A stretch of DNA of 64,000 nt from Bacillus kwashiorkori. GTDB lineage: Bacteria; Bacillota; Bacilli; Bacillales; Caldibacillaceae. This document shows positions 45,554-55,294 of the stretch, in pieces. The stretch covers positions 702,233 to 766,232 of the forward strand of contig NZ_CTDX01000016.1 of assembly GCF_001375515.1 (NCBI RefSeq). The letters are read 5' to 3'. The position numbers were made by a program, and so were the translations under genes. A model generated the notes under the pieces. It was given only the letters and a program-made list of their open reading frames with translations, made no database searches and was not told where the DNA came from. The first letter of the stretch is position 1, and each line of letters opens with the position of its first letter.

Positions 45554-47989
45554 ATGGATCAACAAACTTATGAACAATTATTACGAACGTATCAAGTTCC
45601 TAACATATCTCTGTCACCGAAATGTGATGAAAATTTTTTCCCATTTGAAACAACAGAAGATATTACTAAATATTCTCATGAAATGATTGGCCAAAAGCGG
45701 GCAGTCGAAGCGATGGATTTTGGTCTTTCGGTAGACCAATCTGGATATAATATATTTGTCGCTGGGCCTAGTGGAACTGGTAAATCTACTTTTACTAAAT
45801 CGAGTGTGACTCGTAAAGCAAAGGAGCAAAAAGTTCCGAATGATTGGTGTTATGTCTATAACTTCAACAACCCCGATCAACCGTTAGCACTTTTCTTGCC
45901 AGCAGGTTTAGGTAGTGAATTCCAACAAGATGTTCGTCAATTATTAATAGATATCGAAAGGGATATTCGACAAACATTAGCAAATGAGCAATTTAACAAA
46001 AGAAAACGGCAAATTATCGAGCAGTATGAAAAACATGGAAAAGCGATCTGGAGAGACTTAGAAAACTTTGCAAACGAGCTACAATTTAAAATAGAACGTA
46101 CCTCAACTGGAATTAATACGTACCCTTTACACGACGGGAAACCAATCGCACAAAAGGATTATGAGAATCTTTCAGAAGAAATAAAAGCACAGTTAAATAA
46201 AAGCAGTTCCATCATCGAAGAAAAGGTTCGTGAAGCTATCAACTTAATAAGAAAAATAGAAGACAAAGTAAGACGAAGTATCGATACTTTTACGAAACAA
46301 TCGGTCGCTAATGCAATAAAAGATTATTTTCAACCTTTACTTGAAAAATATAAGCAATTCCCTAAAGTTCATACTTATTTAAATGCTTTCTTCCAAGATG
46401 TAGTTAAAAATTATTCTGTATTTGTAGAAGAGGAGGAAGCCGAACAAAAAACTATACTCACCCCACTACTTAATAATTCCAAAGAACATATAAAAAAATA
46501 TGAAGTTAATTTATTTATTAACAACAAACAACAGGTCGGTGCCCCAGTAATATATGAAACGAATCCGACTTACCAAAATTTATTCGGAAAAATTGAATAC
46601 CGTGGAACTCTAGGTAGTTGGACAACTGATTTTACACAAATAAAAGCTGGGTCCCTCCACTTAGCAAATGGCGGATATTTAATCATTCAAGCTGCGGAAT
46701 TATTGCAACAGCCGAATTCCTGGAACTTATTAAAAAGAATGTTACGGACAAATACAATATTTATTGAAAATCCATTTGAGGAGCGCACTGTCTTTCCAAC
46801 AAGTGGACTTAAACCGGAACCAATCCCATTAAAAGTTAAAATTATTTTAATCGGGTCTTATTACTTATACGACTTATTATCGAGCTATGACGAAGACTTT
46901 TACAAGCTATTTAAAGTGAAGGTAGAATTCGATACAGAAATGGATAAATCAGAAGAAAATCGGATAAAAATGGCTGAGTTTATAAAAACGTTTGCTGAAA
47001 ATGAAAAACTGTTACCTTTTCATCGCAGTGCAATCGCAAAAATTATTGATTATAGTTCTAGATTAGTGGAATCACAAAATAAATTATCAACCCGTTTCCA
47101 GCAAATCTCCAAATTACTAGTAGAATCAAATTATTGGGCTATGAATGAAGGAGTTTCTTCTATTAAAAAGCATCATATTATAAAAGCACTTGCAAAAGAA
47201 AAATTCCGCACAAACCGAATTGCTGAAAAATACCGAGAAATGATCCAAGATGAAACAATCATGTTAGAAGTAACTGGAGAAAAAATCGGACAAATTAACG
47301 GGTTAGCAGTTATTGGAACGAGGGATTACAGTTTTGGTATCCCAAGTAAAATTACTGCCCAAACATATGTCGGTAACAAAGCAGGAATAATGAATATTGA
47401 ACGGGAAACATCATTAAGCGGTCAAATTCATGATAAAGGTGTATTAATTTTAACTGGATTTTTATCCGGGACTTTTGCAAAAAAACGTCCACTTCCATTT
47501 TCCGCAAGTATTACTTTTGAACAAAACTACAACGTAATAGACGGCGATAGTGCATCTAGTACGGAACTATATGTATTATTGTCTTCACTAGCTAATATTC
47601 CTATTAAACAGTCGATTGCAGTGACTGGATCTGTAAATCAATGGGGTGATGTTCAACCAATTGGCGGCGTTAATGAAAAAATTGAAGGTTTTTTTGCAGT
47701 CTGTAAATTGAAAGGATTAACTGGCGAACAAGGAGTAATCATTCCGAAACAAAATATAAAAAACTTAATGTTGAATGAAGAAGTTGTTACAGCTATTAAT
47801 AATCATTTATTCCACGTTTGGGCAATTAGTAATATAACGGAAGGAATCGAAATTTTAACTGGAGTTTCTGCAGGTTCATTTGCTGATGAAAATCGAAATT
47901 TCCCTAAAGGAACAATATTTCATAAGGTTAGTGAGAGAATAGAGGAAATGTATCGAATACAAGCTGCCAGTGTATATTTAAAAGATTAA
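45554..47989 (+). CDS. Lon-like ATP-dependent protease (AAA domain, LonB-type)
   Basis: An 811-residue protein of the Lon-related family with an internal helical insertion. Walker A AGPSGTGKST is near residue 75, a long coiled-coil region lies around 130-260, and the C-terminal Lon proteolytic domain has the Ser in DGDSASSTE and the catalytic Lys in GGVNEKIEGFF. No substrate-binding LAN domain is present, in contrast to LonA. AAAAGGAGGAG precedes the ATG. It is divergent from the ger operon. Substrates are unknown. Confidence 0.92.
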   Translation: MDQQTYEQLLRTYQVPNISLSPKCDENFFPFETTEDITKYSHEMIGQKRAVEAMDFGLSVDQSGYNIFVAGPSGTGKSTFTKSSVTRKAKEQKVPNDWCYVYNFNNPDQPLALFLPAGLGSEFQQDVRQLLIDIERDIRQTLANEQFNKRKRQIIEQYEKHGKAIWRDLENFANELQFKIERTSTGINTYPLHDGKPIAQKDYENLSEEIKAQLNKSSSIIEEKVREAINLIRKIEDKVRRSIDTFTKQSVANAIKDYFQPLLEKYKQFPKVHTYLNAFFQDVVKNYSVFVEEEEAEQKTILTPLLNNSKEHIKKYEVNLFINNKQQVGAPVIYETNPTYQNLFGKIEYRGTLGSWTTDFTQIKAGSLHLANGGYLIIQAAELLQQPNSWNLLKRMLRTNTIFIENPFEERTVFPTSGLKPEPIPLKVKIILIGSYYLYDLLSSYDEDFYKLFKVKVEFDTEMDKSEENRIKMAEFIKTFAENEKLLPFHRSAIAKIIDYSSRLVESQNKLSTRFQQISKLLVESNYWAMNEGVSSIKKHHIIKALAKEKFRTNRIAEKYREMIQDETIMLEVTGEKIGQINGLAVIGTRDYSFGIPSKITAQTYVGNKAGIMNIERETSLSGQIHDKGVLILTGFLSGTFAKKRPLPFSASITFEQNYNVIDGDSASSTELYVLLSSLANIPIKQSIAVTGSVNQWGDVQPIGGVNEKIEGFFAVCKLKGLTGEQGVIIPKQNIKNLMLNEEVVTAINNHLFHVWAISNITEGIEILTGVSAGSFADENRNFPKGTIFHKVSERIEEMYRIQAASVYLKD

Positions 47990-48081
47990 TTTAAATTTCT
48001 CTATCCTCTTTCATGAGAGTAAATGCATAGTGAAAGAATACTTGACATAAACTAAGGAAAATTTATGTGAGGTAGAATAAA

Positions 48082-48522
48082 GTGGAGAATCAAGAAAAAG
48101 TAATTAACGAATTAAATGGCTTTTTAAAAGGAAGGTATATGGGCATTCATCAATTAGAAAATTTAATTTATGTAGTAGAGGATCAAAGCATAAAAAACAT
48201 TCTTCAAGATTTGCAACAAACATACAAACAACACGCGATCCTCGTTGCTGAACGCATTCAAAATTTAGGCGGAAAACCAAAAGACGGTGTAGGTTTCACT
48301 GGAACGATGGCGGAATGGATGAGTTCTTTGAAAGGTTATCCAGATGGTAATAAAAATATTTTAGAACTAGTAAAAAATCGAGAAGCAATTTATGGGATAG
48401 AATATTCGGAGGAAATCGTTAAAGGTGATTTAGATGAAGAAAGTAAACAGCTAATTGAATCGATAATAGATGAGGACCGACAAATAAAGGAAAGACTTCA
48501 AACTATTATGGAAACGTATTAA
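48082..48522 (+). CDS. DUF2383 ferritin-like protein
   Basis: A 146-residue all-helical protein of the DUF2383 type, a ferritin-like four-helix fold common in spore-formers. Candidate acidic/His positions are MGIHQLENLIY near residue 21, QTYKQHAILVAERI near 48, NREAIYGIEYSEE near 98 and a final DEDRQIKERLQ. Function is not established. The start is GTG at 48082 behind GAGGTAG. A terminator follows. Confidence 0.75.
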   Translation: MENQEKVINELNGFLKGRYMGIHQLENLIYVVEDQSIKNILQDLQQTYKQHAILVAERIQNLGGKPKDGVGFTGTMAEWMSSLKGYPDGNKNILELVKNREAIYGIEYSEEIVKGDLDEESKQLIESIIDEDRQIKERLQTIMETY

Positions 48523-48526
48523 ATAG

Positions 48527-48580
48527 AAAAAGCTATTTCTTCTTCGGGATTTTGTAAACCGATTGAAAATAGCTTTTTTA
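48527..48580 (+). terminator. Intrinsic terminator
   Basis: AAAAAGCTATTTC (48527-48539) pairs with GAAAATAGCTTTTT (48565-48578) with one extra base, then T's. Confidence 0.8.
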
Positions 48581-48765
48581 TTTTGTTATGGATTACTGTC
48601 ATATTATCTAGCAATTCAAGTTTCTCCAAAAATAGTTATTTTTATTTCGTTTAGAGAATCGAAGTTTATGAAAGTAATAAAATATTTATTAGCAATAAAT
48701 TATGTTATGATAGCATCATAGTTTCCAATCATAAAATATTACGACAAATTGTTAGGAGATTAAAA

Positions 48766-49521
48766 ATGAAATTAGTAAGTTGGAATGTGAACGGGCTTAG
48801 AGCCTGTGTTAAAAAAGGCTTTTTATCCTATTTCGAACAAGTAGACGCTGATATATTTTGTATTCAAGAAACAAAATTACAAGAAGGGCAAATTGAGCTA
48901 GACTTAAACAATTATCACCAATATTGGAATTATGCTTTAAAAAAAGGTTATTCTGGTACAGCAGTATTTACAAAGAAAAAACCACTGAATGTTTATTATG
49001 ACTTTAATAAAGAAGAAAGAGAAAAAGAAGGGAGAATAATTACGCTAGAGTTTGAATCCTTTTATTTAGTTAACGTCTATACTCCTAATTCACAACGAGA
49101 TTTGGCAAGACTTCCCTTTAGATTGGAATGGGAAGAAAAAATGAGGTTGTATTTATTAGAACTAGATAAACATAAACCAGTAATTTATTGTGGAGATTTA
49201 AATGTTGCCCACCAAGAAATAGATTTAAAAAATGCAAGAGCAAATATCGGAAATTCTGGATTCACGGATGCTGAACGGGAAAAAATGACTAACCTTCTCG
49301 ACTCTGGATTTATTGACAGTTTTCGTTATTTACATCCAACTCAAACTGATGCATACTCTTGGTGGTCCTATATGTATAAAGTTCGGGAGAGAAATATTGG
49401 TTGGCGAATTGATTATTTTATCGTCTCTAATCGCTTAAAGGATGCAATTCAACATGCGGAAATCCATTCAGAAATAATGGGAAGTGACCATGCACCGGTT
49501 ACATTGACCATTGATATTTAA
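48766..49521 (+). CDS. exoA: Exodeoxyribonuclease III / AP endonuclease
   Basis: A 251-residue base-excision repair enzyme that cuts at abasic sites and trims 3' ends. The motifs LVSWNVNGLRA, CIQETKLQ (metal Glu), GDLNVAHQEID, FRYLHP, WRIDYFIVS and GSDHAPV (catalytic Asp-His) are all present. TTAGGAG precedes the ATG. Monocistronic. Confidence 0.96.
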   Translation: MKLVSWNVNGLRACVKKGFLSYFEQVDADIFCIQETKLQEGQIELDLNNYHQYWNYALKKGYSGTAVFTKKKPLNVYYDFNKEEREKEGRIITLEFESFYLVNVYTPNSQRDLARLPFRLEWEEKMRLYLLELDKHKPVIYCGDLNVAHQEIDLKNARANIGNSGFTDAEREKMTNLLDSGFIDSFRYLHPTQTDAYSWWSYMYKVRERNIGWRIDYFIVSNRLKDAIQHAEIHSEIMGSDHAPVTLTIDI

Positions 49522-49654
49522 ATTTTTATTTATCACGGTGAAACTTTTTCCATCAAACTATCTGTTAGTTTTTATAGGGAAAAATGTATGATTATAAAAC
49601 AATTAAAATTTGGGAATGCTGTTTTAGGATAGTATCTTAATGGGAGGAAATACG

Positions 49655-50044
49655 ATGAACACTTATACAGTAACGTTTCATAAAGATGACATGAATGCAC
49701 CGATGACCATACACAAATATTCGGAGGAAGATTTTGATAAAGCTACAACAGGTGGGACAAGACAGCTTTTTGAACTTGATACGAATTTTGGTTTTTTCAT
49801 TTTTTTAGATGCAGAAGATAACGAGGGAAAAGAGTCTTTCTTCGCCTTACGTTACGAAGAGGAAGAAGAAGTACCTAGTGATTATTATCGTTTCGAGTTA
49901 AAGGATTTTTATGACATGATGGCATTATTTATGAGCCAAATGTATGTGGAAGACGAAGAAGAAGCTGATAATTACGGTCCTATTCATCATTTAGCCCATC
50001 TTTTACATCATATCGTAGAAGACGGTCAAAATGTACAACCTTAA
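49655..50044 (+). CDS. Acidic cytosolic protein of unknown function
   Basis: A very acidic protein of 129 residues that I do not recognise. It starts MNTYTVTFHKDDMNAPMTIH, has a central beta-like part (FELDTNFGFFIFLDAEDNEG, ESFFALRYEEEEE) and a His-rich end IHHLAHLLHHIVEDG. The His/Asp-rich tail could bind metal, but this is speculation. The frame opens at 49640; GGGAGG before the ATG at 49655 sets the start. No signal peptide. Confidence 0.65.
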   Translation: MNTYTVTFHKDDMNAPMTIHKYSEEDFDKATTGGTRQLFELDTNFGFFIFLDAEDNEGKESFFALRYEEEEEVPSDYYRFELKDFYDMMALFMSQMYVEDEEEADNYGPIHHLAHLLHHIVEDGQNVQP

Positions 50045-50143
50045 ATACTTCCGATAAACATTGTTTCCTAATACTAATCATATCTGTACCTTCATTTTAA
50101 TATGTTAGAATTAGAGGTTATTTAAAATGAAGGGGTGGTATGG

Positions 50144-50383
50144 TTGGCTTATGTAATAACTTCTCTTTGTGAAGAAGAAAAAGCAGGTGAATGTGTTGCG
50201 GTCTGCCCAGTAGACTGTATTAGAGAGGGGGACGACCAATTTTACATCGACCCAGATGTTTGTATTGATTGCGGCGCGTGTGAAGGTGTCTGTCCTGTTC
50301 AAGCCATTTTTTATGAAGAAGATTTACCAGAAGGAGAAGTATTATATTTAGAAAAAGCACGGAAATTTTTCACTAATACGTAA
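50144..50383 (+). CDS. Ferredoxin, [4Fe-4S]-type
   Basis: A 79-residue bicluster-type ferredoxin, MAYVITSLCEEEKAGECVAV then CPVDC, followed by CIDCGACEGVCP. The first set has Cys-x7-Cys-x3-Cys-P, the layout of seven-iron ([3Fe-4S][4Fe-4S]) ferredoxins; the second is a regular CxxCxxCxxxCP. The C-terminal acidic extension is usual in bacilli. The frame opens at GTG 50135, but AAGGGGTGG and the conserved MAYVIT start point to TTG at 50144. Possible partners are unknown. Confidence 0.88.
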   Translation: MAYVITSLCEEEKAGECVAVCPVDCIREGDDQFYIDPDVCIDCGACEGVCPVQAIFYEEDLPEGEVLYLEKARKFFTNT

Positions 50384-50403
50384 ATGTGACATCAACAATT
50401 GAC

Positions 50404-50434
50404 ACGACAAGGAATCTTTCTCTTGTCGTTTTTT
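50404..50434 (+). terminator. Terminator of the ferredoxin gene
   Basis: ACGACAAG (50404-50411) pairs with CTTGTCGT (50422-50429), then TTTTTT. Confidence 0.9.
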
Positions 50435-50509
50435 ACTTTTTGAACAAAAGGTTAGCAAAAATTTTCCATGTTTTATAAAATATATTAAAAAATCGTAAGG
50501 ATGTTTTAT

Positions 50510-50987
50510 ATGCAGGAAATTCCCGATCATTTACAAAAAAACATGAATATTTTATTCGTAGGTTTTAATCCTAGCTTAGTTTCTGCTCAAACAGGGCACC
50601 ATTATGCTAATAAAAATAATCGGTTTTGGAAAATTTTATATTTAGCAGGTCTAACTCCGAAATTATTTACTGCATCGGAAGAAGTTAAATTGTTACAACT
50701 TGGATATGGCTTAACAAACATTGTTGCTAGACCAACAAAGTCAGCCGCTGAAATTACGAAACTTGAGTACCGTCTTGCACTATAAACCGAAAATTGTTTG
50801 TTATGTCGGTAAAGGAGTGTATCAAGAATTTAGTGGCAGGAAGAAAATTAACTGGGGATATCAAAATGAATCAGTCGTGGAAGGAACGATAGATTTTGTT
50901 GCTCCTTCTTCTAGCGGGTTAGTTAGAATGAGAATGGAAGAAATAATAGCTATCTATCGCCAAATTATTCCATTAATCGTAAAGTAA
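50510..50987 (+). pseudogene. mug: Mug-type mismatch uracil/thymine DNA glycosylase, broken
   Basis: The first frame (MQEIPDHLQKNMNILFVGFN, then GHHYANKNNRFWK and LTNIVARPTKSAAEITKLEY) carries the catalytic region of Mug (FNPSLVSA). It stops at 50785. The rest (HYKPKIVCYVGKGVYQEF to the end, VAPSSSGLVRMR) is in another frame. Relative to intact Mug as I recall it, about ten residues between TKLEYR and LHYKPK are missing, so a small deletion of a length not divisible by three, not a simple one-base error, is likely. Start set by AAGGA before ATG 50510. Probably inactive. Confidence 0.8.
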
Positions 50988-51108
50988 AACCACTTTTTTC
51001 ATGCATGATTGTACCTTTAATAGTATAATTAAACTAATGTAGCTTATTTAGTGAAGAAATGAACAATACATTATCATTGCTTATTTAAGATGGAGGAGAG
51101 AGAAGGCC

Positions 51109-51954
51109 GTGAGTAATATTAAAATTACTTGTGACAGAACAGCTGATTTATCAAAAGATTTAATAGAAACCTATAATATTGATACTATACCATTTTATAT
51201 TAACCTTGACGGTAAATCATATAAAGACGGAATCGATATTCAGCCAGCAGAAATATTTGCCTATGTTGAGAGGACGGAAAAGCTGCCAAAGACTGCTGCT
51301 GTGCCAGTCGGGGATTATATAACTTTTTTTTCTAAATTTCGAGATACATACGATGCAATTATTCATATTAATTTAGGAGAAAAATTCTCGAGTTCTTATC
51401 AAAATGCCTGTATTGCAGCTAAAGAATTTTCAAACGTCTATATTATCAATTCCGATAACTTATCAACAGGTACAGGACACCTCGTCATAGAAGCATGTAA
51501 AATGGTAAACTCAGGAATGAAAACTGAAATGATAATAAAACAAGTGGAAAATTTAATTCCGAAAGTGGAAGCGAGTTTTGTGATTGATACTTTAGATTAC
51601 TTAAAAATGGGCGGAAGATGTTCCGCATTAACTGCTTTCAGCGCAAATTTATTAAATATTAAACCTAATATTGAAGTTTTGAATGGCAAAATGGAAGTAG
51701 GTAAAAAATATCGGGGGAAGATAGACAAGTCTATTTATAAGTACGTGACTGATCGACTGAAAGGAAGAAAAGATATTATAACAGATCGCATTTTTGTCAC
51801 TCACTCTGGTTGCTCTGAAGAATTAATTAGTGAGGTAAAACAGCTTATTCAACAATATCAAAATTTTGATGAAATTATTGAAACGACTGCATCATGCACA
51901 ATCTCTTGCCACTGTGGACCTAATACATTAGGAATTTTATTTAAAACAGAATAA
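51109..51954 (+). CDS. DegV-family fatty-acid-binding protein
   Basis: A 281-residue DegV protein. The N-terminal EDD fold begins KITCDRTADLSKDLIETYN and continues IPFYINLDGKSYKDGIDI; the fatty-acid-binding Ser region INLGEKFSSSYQNA and the DTLDYLKMGGRCSALTA motif are clear. DegV proteins (FakB type) present fatty acids to the FakA kinase; whether this one does so is inference. Start is GTG at 51109 with GGAGGAGAG upstream. Confidence 0.92.
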   Translation: MSNIKITCDRTADLSKDLIETYNIDTIPFYINLDGKSYKDGIDIQPAEIFAYVERTEKLPKTAAVPVGDYITFFSKFRDTYDAIIHINLGEKFSSSYQNACIAAKEFSNVYIINSDNLSTGTGHLVIEACKMVNSGMKTEMIIKQVENLIPKVEASFVIDTLDYLKMGGRCSALTAFSANLLNIKPNIEVLNGKMEVGKKYRGKIDKSIYKYVTDRLKGRKDIITDRIFVTHSGCSEELISEVKQLIQQYQNFDEIIETTASCTISCHCGPNTLGILFKTE

Positions 51955-51973
51955 ACAGGAGAGTTTTATTACA

Positions 51974-52009
51974 AAAATGGGTCTATCCGAACGATCAGAC
52001 CCATTTTAT
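51974..52009. terminator. Bidirectional terminator
   Basis: Perfect 11-bp stem AAAATGGGTCT (51974-51984) / AGACCCATTTT (51997-52007), between the convergent degV and CAP-domain genes. Confidence 0.9.
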
Positions 52010-52036
52010 TATTTCCTGTAAGGGGTTAATGCTCAA

Positions 52037-53173
52037 CTATTTCTTATAAAATTTCTCCGTAAAATACGGCTGGGATTCTGAATTAAATGCAACTCCAACC
52101 CCTAAGTACTCATACTCATGTTGTAAAATATTTTTCCGATGCCCTAGGGAATTCATTAACCCTTCATGGGCAAAAATACTACTTAATTGACCGTATGCTA
52201 AGTTTTCTCCAGCCATAGTAAAATGTATATGATCAGCTTTCATGCGATCAAAAGGAGACAGACCTTGCAAATTAGTATGATTAAAATAATCATTTTTTGC
52301 CATATCTAAACTATGCTTTCGAGCAGTAATCCGAACATGATCATCCCATACGAGTGGTGAAAGGCCAAACTTAACACGAGTTGCATTTGTTAAATCAAAT
52401 AATTGAAGTTCAAACCCTTCCATTAATTCATCCGTCCCGTTAGTATAAAACACTTCTTTACTATTTTCTAACTGATTATTAATTATTTGGATAGCCGTAA
52501 CTGTATTATTCTCATGTTTGTCATAAAAAAAAGTGATAAAACTATTGCCGCTATGAAACATATCATAATCCCGTTTACTTTCTAACATGTAATTGGTGAA
52601 ACCTTTTTTAATTGAAGAAAGTGGCTCTCCCATCAACTCTCTCACCGTTTCTTTTGCTGTACCCATTTTAATTTCATTTTTTCCTGCTAATAAATCTTGA
52701 TTTGTATATAGTCCGACAACGCCGCCACTTTCATTGTACGCCACCATAAAAAAATTACGATACTTATCATGATATGCATGCCAATCGGTCCCATACTCGT
52801 TTTTAGTTACTCGTTTCGCCTCTCCATATAGTTTTTCTACTATTGCTTTCGTATCCCCAATTTCAATGTTTGCTACGGAAAAAAGTTGTTGTACTGGTGT
52901 TGTTAAAGTAGGTTGTTCGATTATATTTTCTGGATGCTCCTTATTTTCTAATTGGAAATCAGTAAAGGAATCATCCATTTGATCAAATATATCAGTAATA
53001 TAATGGAGAAGACTTTCGATATCTATTGTTTCTTTTATGTTTGTCAGTCCATTTTCTAGCGTTCTGAAAACTGACAAATCATCTGTGTCATTTTTTTGTT
53101 GGATTTTTGCTAAGTAATCCGATCCTGAAAAAAACAGAATAAAAATTGCAGCTAAGAGTAAGATTTTTCTCAT
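52037..53173 (-). CDS. CAP-domain protein with signal/anchor segment (YlbC-like)
   Basis: A 378-residue exported protein: signal or anchor helix (residues 1-20), a CAP-associated N-terminal domain (about 95-240, with IEIGDTKAIVEKLYGEAKR and EIKMGTAKETVRELMGEP repeats), and a C-terminal CAP/SCP domain (about 255-378). CAP marks are LTNATRVKFGLSPL, HSLDMAKNDYFNH and GHRKNILQHEYEYLGVG. The architecture equals B. subtilis YlbC. Function unknown. AAGGAGTGACG precedes the ATG. Confidence 0.88.
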   Translation of the reverse strand: MRKILLLAAIFILFFSGSDYLAKIQQKNDTDDLSVFRTLENGLTNIKETIDIESLLHYITDIFDQMDDSFTDFQLENKEHPENIIEQPTLTTPVQQLFSVANIEIGDTKAIVEKLYGEAKRVTKNEYGTDWHAYHDKYRNFFMVAYNESGGVVGLYTNQDLLAGKNEIKMGTAKETVRELMGEPLSSIKKGFTNYMLESKRDYDMFHSGNSFITFFYDKHENNTVTAIQIINNQLENSKEVFYTNGTDELMEGFELQLFDLTNATRVKFGLSPLVWDDHVRITARKHSLDMAKNDYFNHTNLQGLSPFDRMKADHIHFTMAGENLAYGQLSSIFAHEGLMNSLGHRKNILQHEYEYLGVGVAFNSESQPYFTEKFYKK

Positions 53174-53454
53174 TTACGTCACTCCTTCTCGATAACATTG
53201 TAGCCAAATTTAAGTGAACTGAAAACAAAAAATGATTAGATGTTATCGAAATTTAATTAAATTTTTATACAAAAAAGGTAATTTAACAAAAACTTTCTCG
53301 AAAGTAATAATACTTTAATATTAAATAGTGAAATGGTCATCATTATTACTTTTATATTACGGAAAATACATGCTATTCAACCTATTCTAACAACTCAACC
53401 TCTCCGATAAAATATTATCGTACAATACTTTAATTTTGGAGAGGAGTTTTATTC

Positions 53455-54720
53455 GTGAAATTTAGAAAATTGTTTAGTATGGTTTTTATTAGCTTGTTTG
53501 TCCTGTTTGGAACATTTCCAAGTAACAGTTTAGCACAAAATTTAGAATCAGATTTTAAAACAAGAAATGATACCTTTAGAGTTCTTATTACAGGTGTTAA
53601 TAAAGAAAAAAACTCAATTATACAATCGTTGAATTTAACTATTAATCGCGATTTTGCCGAAGATGGTTTTACTGTAACGGTAAACGAAAAGCAATATGAA
53701 GCATTGTTAAAAAATAAAAATTTATCAATTGAAAAAGTAAATACAGTAAAAATTGCTGTTGCAAAATCAGAAAATAAAATCAACTATATTCCGAGCACTC
53801 AAGTACCGTGGGGAATTAAAGCTATCTACAATAATAGCACTTTATCACAAACAACTGGAGGGGACGGAATAAAAGTGGCCGTTCTTGATACAGGTGTATA
53901 TACATCACATATCGATTTACGTAATAATGTAGAACAATGTAAAGATTTTACAAGAACAAGTACTTATGTCAATAATTCTTGTGCAGATCGAAATGGCCAT
54001 GGAACACATGTTGCAGGAACTATTCTTGCTGATGGCGGCTCAGATGGACGTGGTATTTACGGGGTTGCTCCGGACGCGAAATTATGGGCATATAAAGTTC
54101 TAGGGGATAACGGCAGTGGTTATTCCGATGATATTGCCTATGCGATTAGACACGCGGCAGATGAAGCTGTTCGTACAGGTTCGAAAGTTGTTATTAATAT
54201 GTCACTCGGTTCCAGTGGAAAAGATAGTTTAATAACGGACGCTGTTAATTATGCATATAATCGCGGTGCCCTTATTGTTGCTGCAGCAGGTAATTCTGGA
54301 CCAAATAGTAATACAATTGGTTATCCAGGAGCACTAACTACAGCCATCGCTGTCGCTGCATTAGAGAATGTTCAGCAAAACGGAACATATCGAGTAGCAA
54401 ATTTCTCCTCCAGAGGAAATCCAATTACCGCTGGTGATTACATTATCCAAGAGCGAGATATTGAAGTTTCTGCACCAGGGGCAAGTATCGAATCAACTTG
54501 GCACAACGGAAGATACAATACAATAAGCGGAACTTCGATGGCAACACCGCATGTAGCTGGACTCGCAGCAAAGCTATGGGCATTAAATAAAAACATGACC
54601 AACTCACAACTTAGACTAGAACTGCAAAATCGGGCAAAACAATATGATATTAAAGGAGGTACTGGCGCAACTACAGGAGACGATTATGCTTCAGGTTTTG
54701 GGTTCCCGAGAGTAAGATAG
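53455..54720 (+). CDS. Secreted subtilisin-like serine protease (S8)
   Basis: A 421-residue preproenzyme. Signal peptide residues 1-28 (cut after SLAQ-like), then an inhibitor-I9-like propeptide (about 40-105), then the peptidase. The catalytic triad is Asp145 (VLDTGVYTSHIDL), His182 (NGHGTHVAG) and Ser361 (SGTSMATPHVAG), with the oxyanion Asn280 (AAAGNSG). Cys162 and Cys176 are close enough for a disulfide. GGAGAGGAG precedes a GTG start. Monocistronic; likely an extracellular protease for nutrition. Confidence 0.95.
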   Translation: MKFRKLFSMVFISLFVLFGTFPSNSLAQNLESDFKTRNDTFRVLITGVNKEKNSIIQSLNLTINRDFAEDGFTVTVNEKQYEALLKNKNLSIEKVNTVKIAVAKSENKINYIPSTQVPWGIKAIYNNSTLSQTTGGDGIKVAVLDTGVYTSHIDLRNNVEQCKDFTRTSTYVNNSCADRNGHGTHVAGTILADGGSDGRGIYGVAPDAKLWAYKVLGDNGSGYSDDIAYAIRHAADEAVRTGSKVVINMSLGSSGKDSLITDAVNYAYNRGALIVAAAGNSGPNSNTIGYPGALTTAIAVAALENVQQNGTYRVANFSSRGNPITAGDYIIQERDIEVSAPGASIESTWHNGRYNTISGTSMATPHVAGLAAKLWALNKNMTNSQLRLELQNRAKQYDIKGGTGATTGDDYASGFGFPRVR

Positions 54721-54979
54721 GGGAATTCATAAAAACACCATGCCTACTATGGTGAAATACATTGGAACAAGGATATTTGAATGCAAATGGAAAATCAATG
54801 ATTAATGTAATTGTTATAAAATATTTTTGTTTAATTACTTGCTTTTATGGAAAACATCTGTTATTCTAAATAAGAATTATTTTTGTTCGGTATTAAAGGA
54901 AAACAGTTGCTTTTCGCTTTGGATACGTTGAGCAAGAATGATTAAAGAAATGCGTTTCAAGCACTTAGGAGGAAATGAA

Positions 54980-55180
54980 ATGGAAACAGGTAAAGTAAAA
55001 TGGTTTAATTCAGAAAAAGGTTTTGGATTTATCCAACGCGATGGCGGAGACGATGTATTCGTTCATTACACAGCTATCCAAGGCGAAGGTTTCAGAACAC
55101 TTGAAGAAGGTCAAGAAGTAAGCTTTGACATCGAACAAGGCGCTCGCGGACCTCAAGCAGCTAACGTTCGTAAAAACTAA
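54980..55180 (+). CDS. csp: Cold-shock protein (CspA/CspB family)
   Basis: A 66-residue RNA/ssDNA chaperone, [23 protein letters not shown]1 (KGFGFI) and RNP2 (DVFVHY) are intact, and its length is typical. The frame runs upstream to 54938, but AGGAGG just before ATG 54980 and family length fix the start. About 250 bases of non-coding sequence precede it, as usual for cold-shock genes with long 5' leaders. A terminator follows. Confidence 0.96.
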   Translation: METGKVKWFNSEKGFGFIQRDGGDDVFVHYTAIQGEGFRTLEEGQEVSFDIEQGARGPQAANVRKN

Positions 55181-55197
55181 TTATTGAATTAACTAAC

Positions 55198-55228
55198 AAA
55201 CAGACTCCTTATCGGGTCTGTTTTTTTA
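55198..55228 (+). terminator. Terminator of csp
   Basis: AAACAGAC (55198-55205) pairs with GTCTGTTT (55216-55223), followed by T's. Confidence 0.88.
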
Positions 55229-55251
55229 TTTGTCAACATCTTTAAGAACTT

Positions 55252-55286
55252 CGGTAAAAAAATCGCGTACATAAAGTACACGATTT
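55252..55286 (-). terminator. Terminator of the betaine transporter gene
   Basis: AAATCGCGTAC (55260-55270) pairs with GTACACGATTT (55276-55286), 10 of 11. Read on the minus strand it ends in seven U, right after the transporter stop. Confidence 0.88.
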
Positions 55287-55294
55287 AAAAATAT

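Noticed and set aside
45374..45577. A 67-codon Leu-rich ORF on the minus strand ending 13 bases before gerA
   Set aside because: Two hydrophobic stretches might be a tiny membrane protein of the ger operon, but its ATG lies inside the divergent Lon-like gene and no ribosome site fits any in-frame start.
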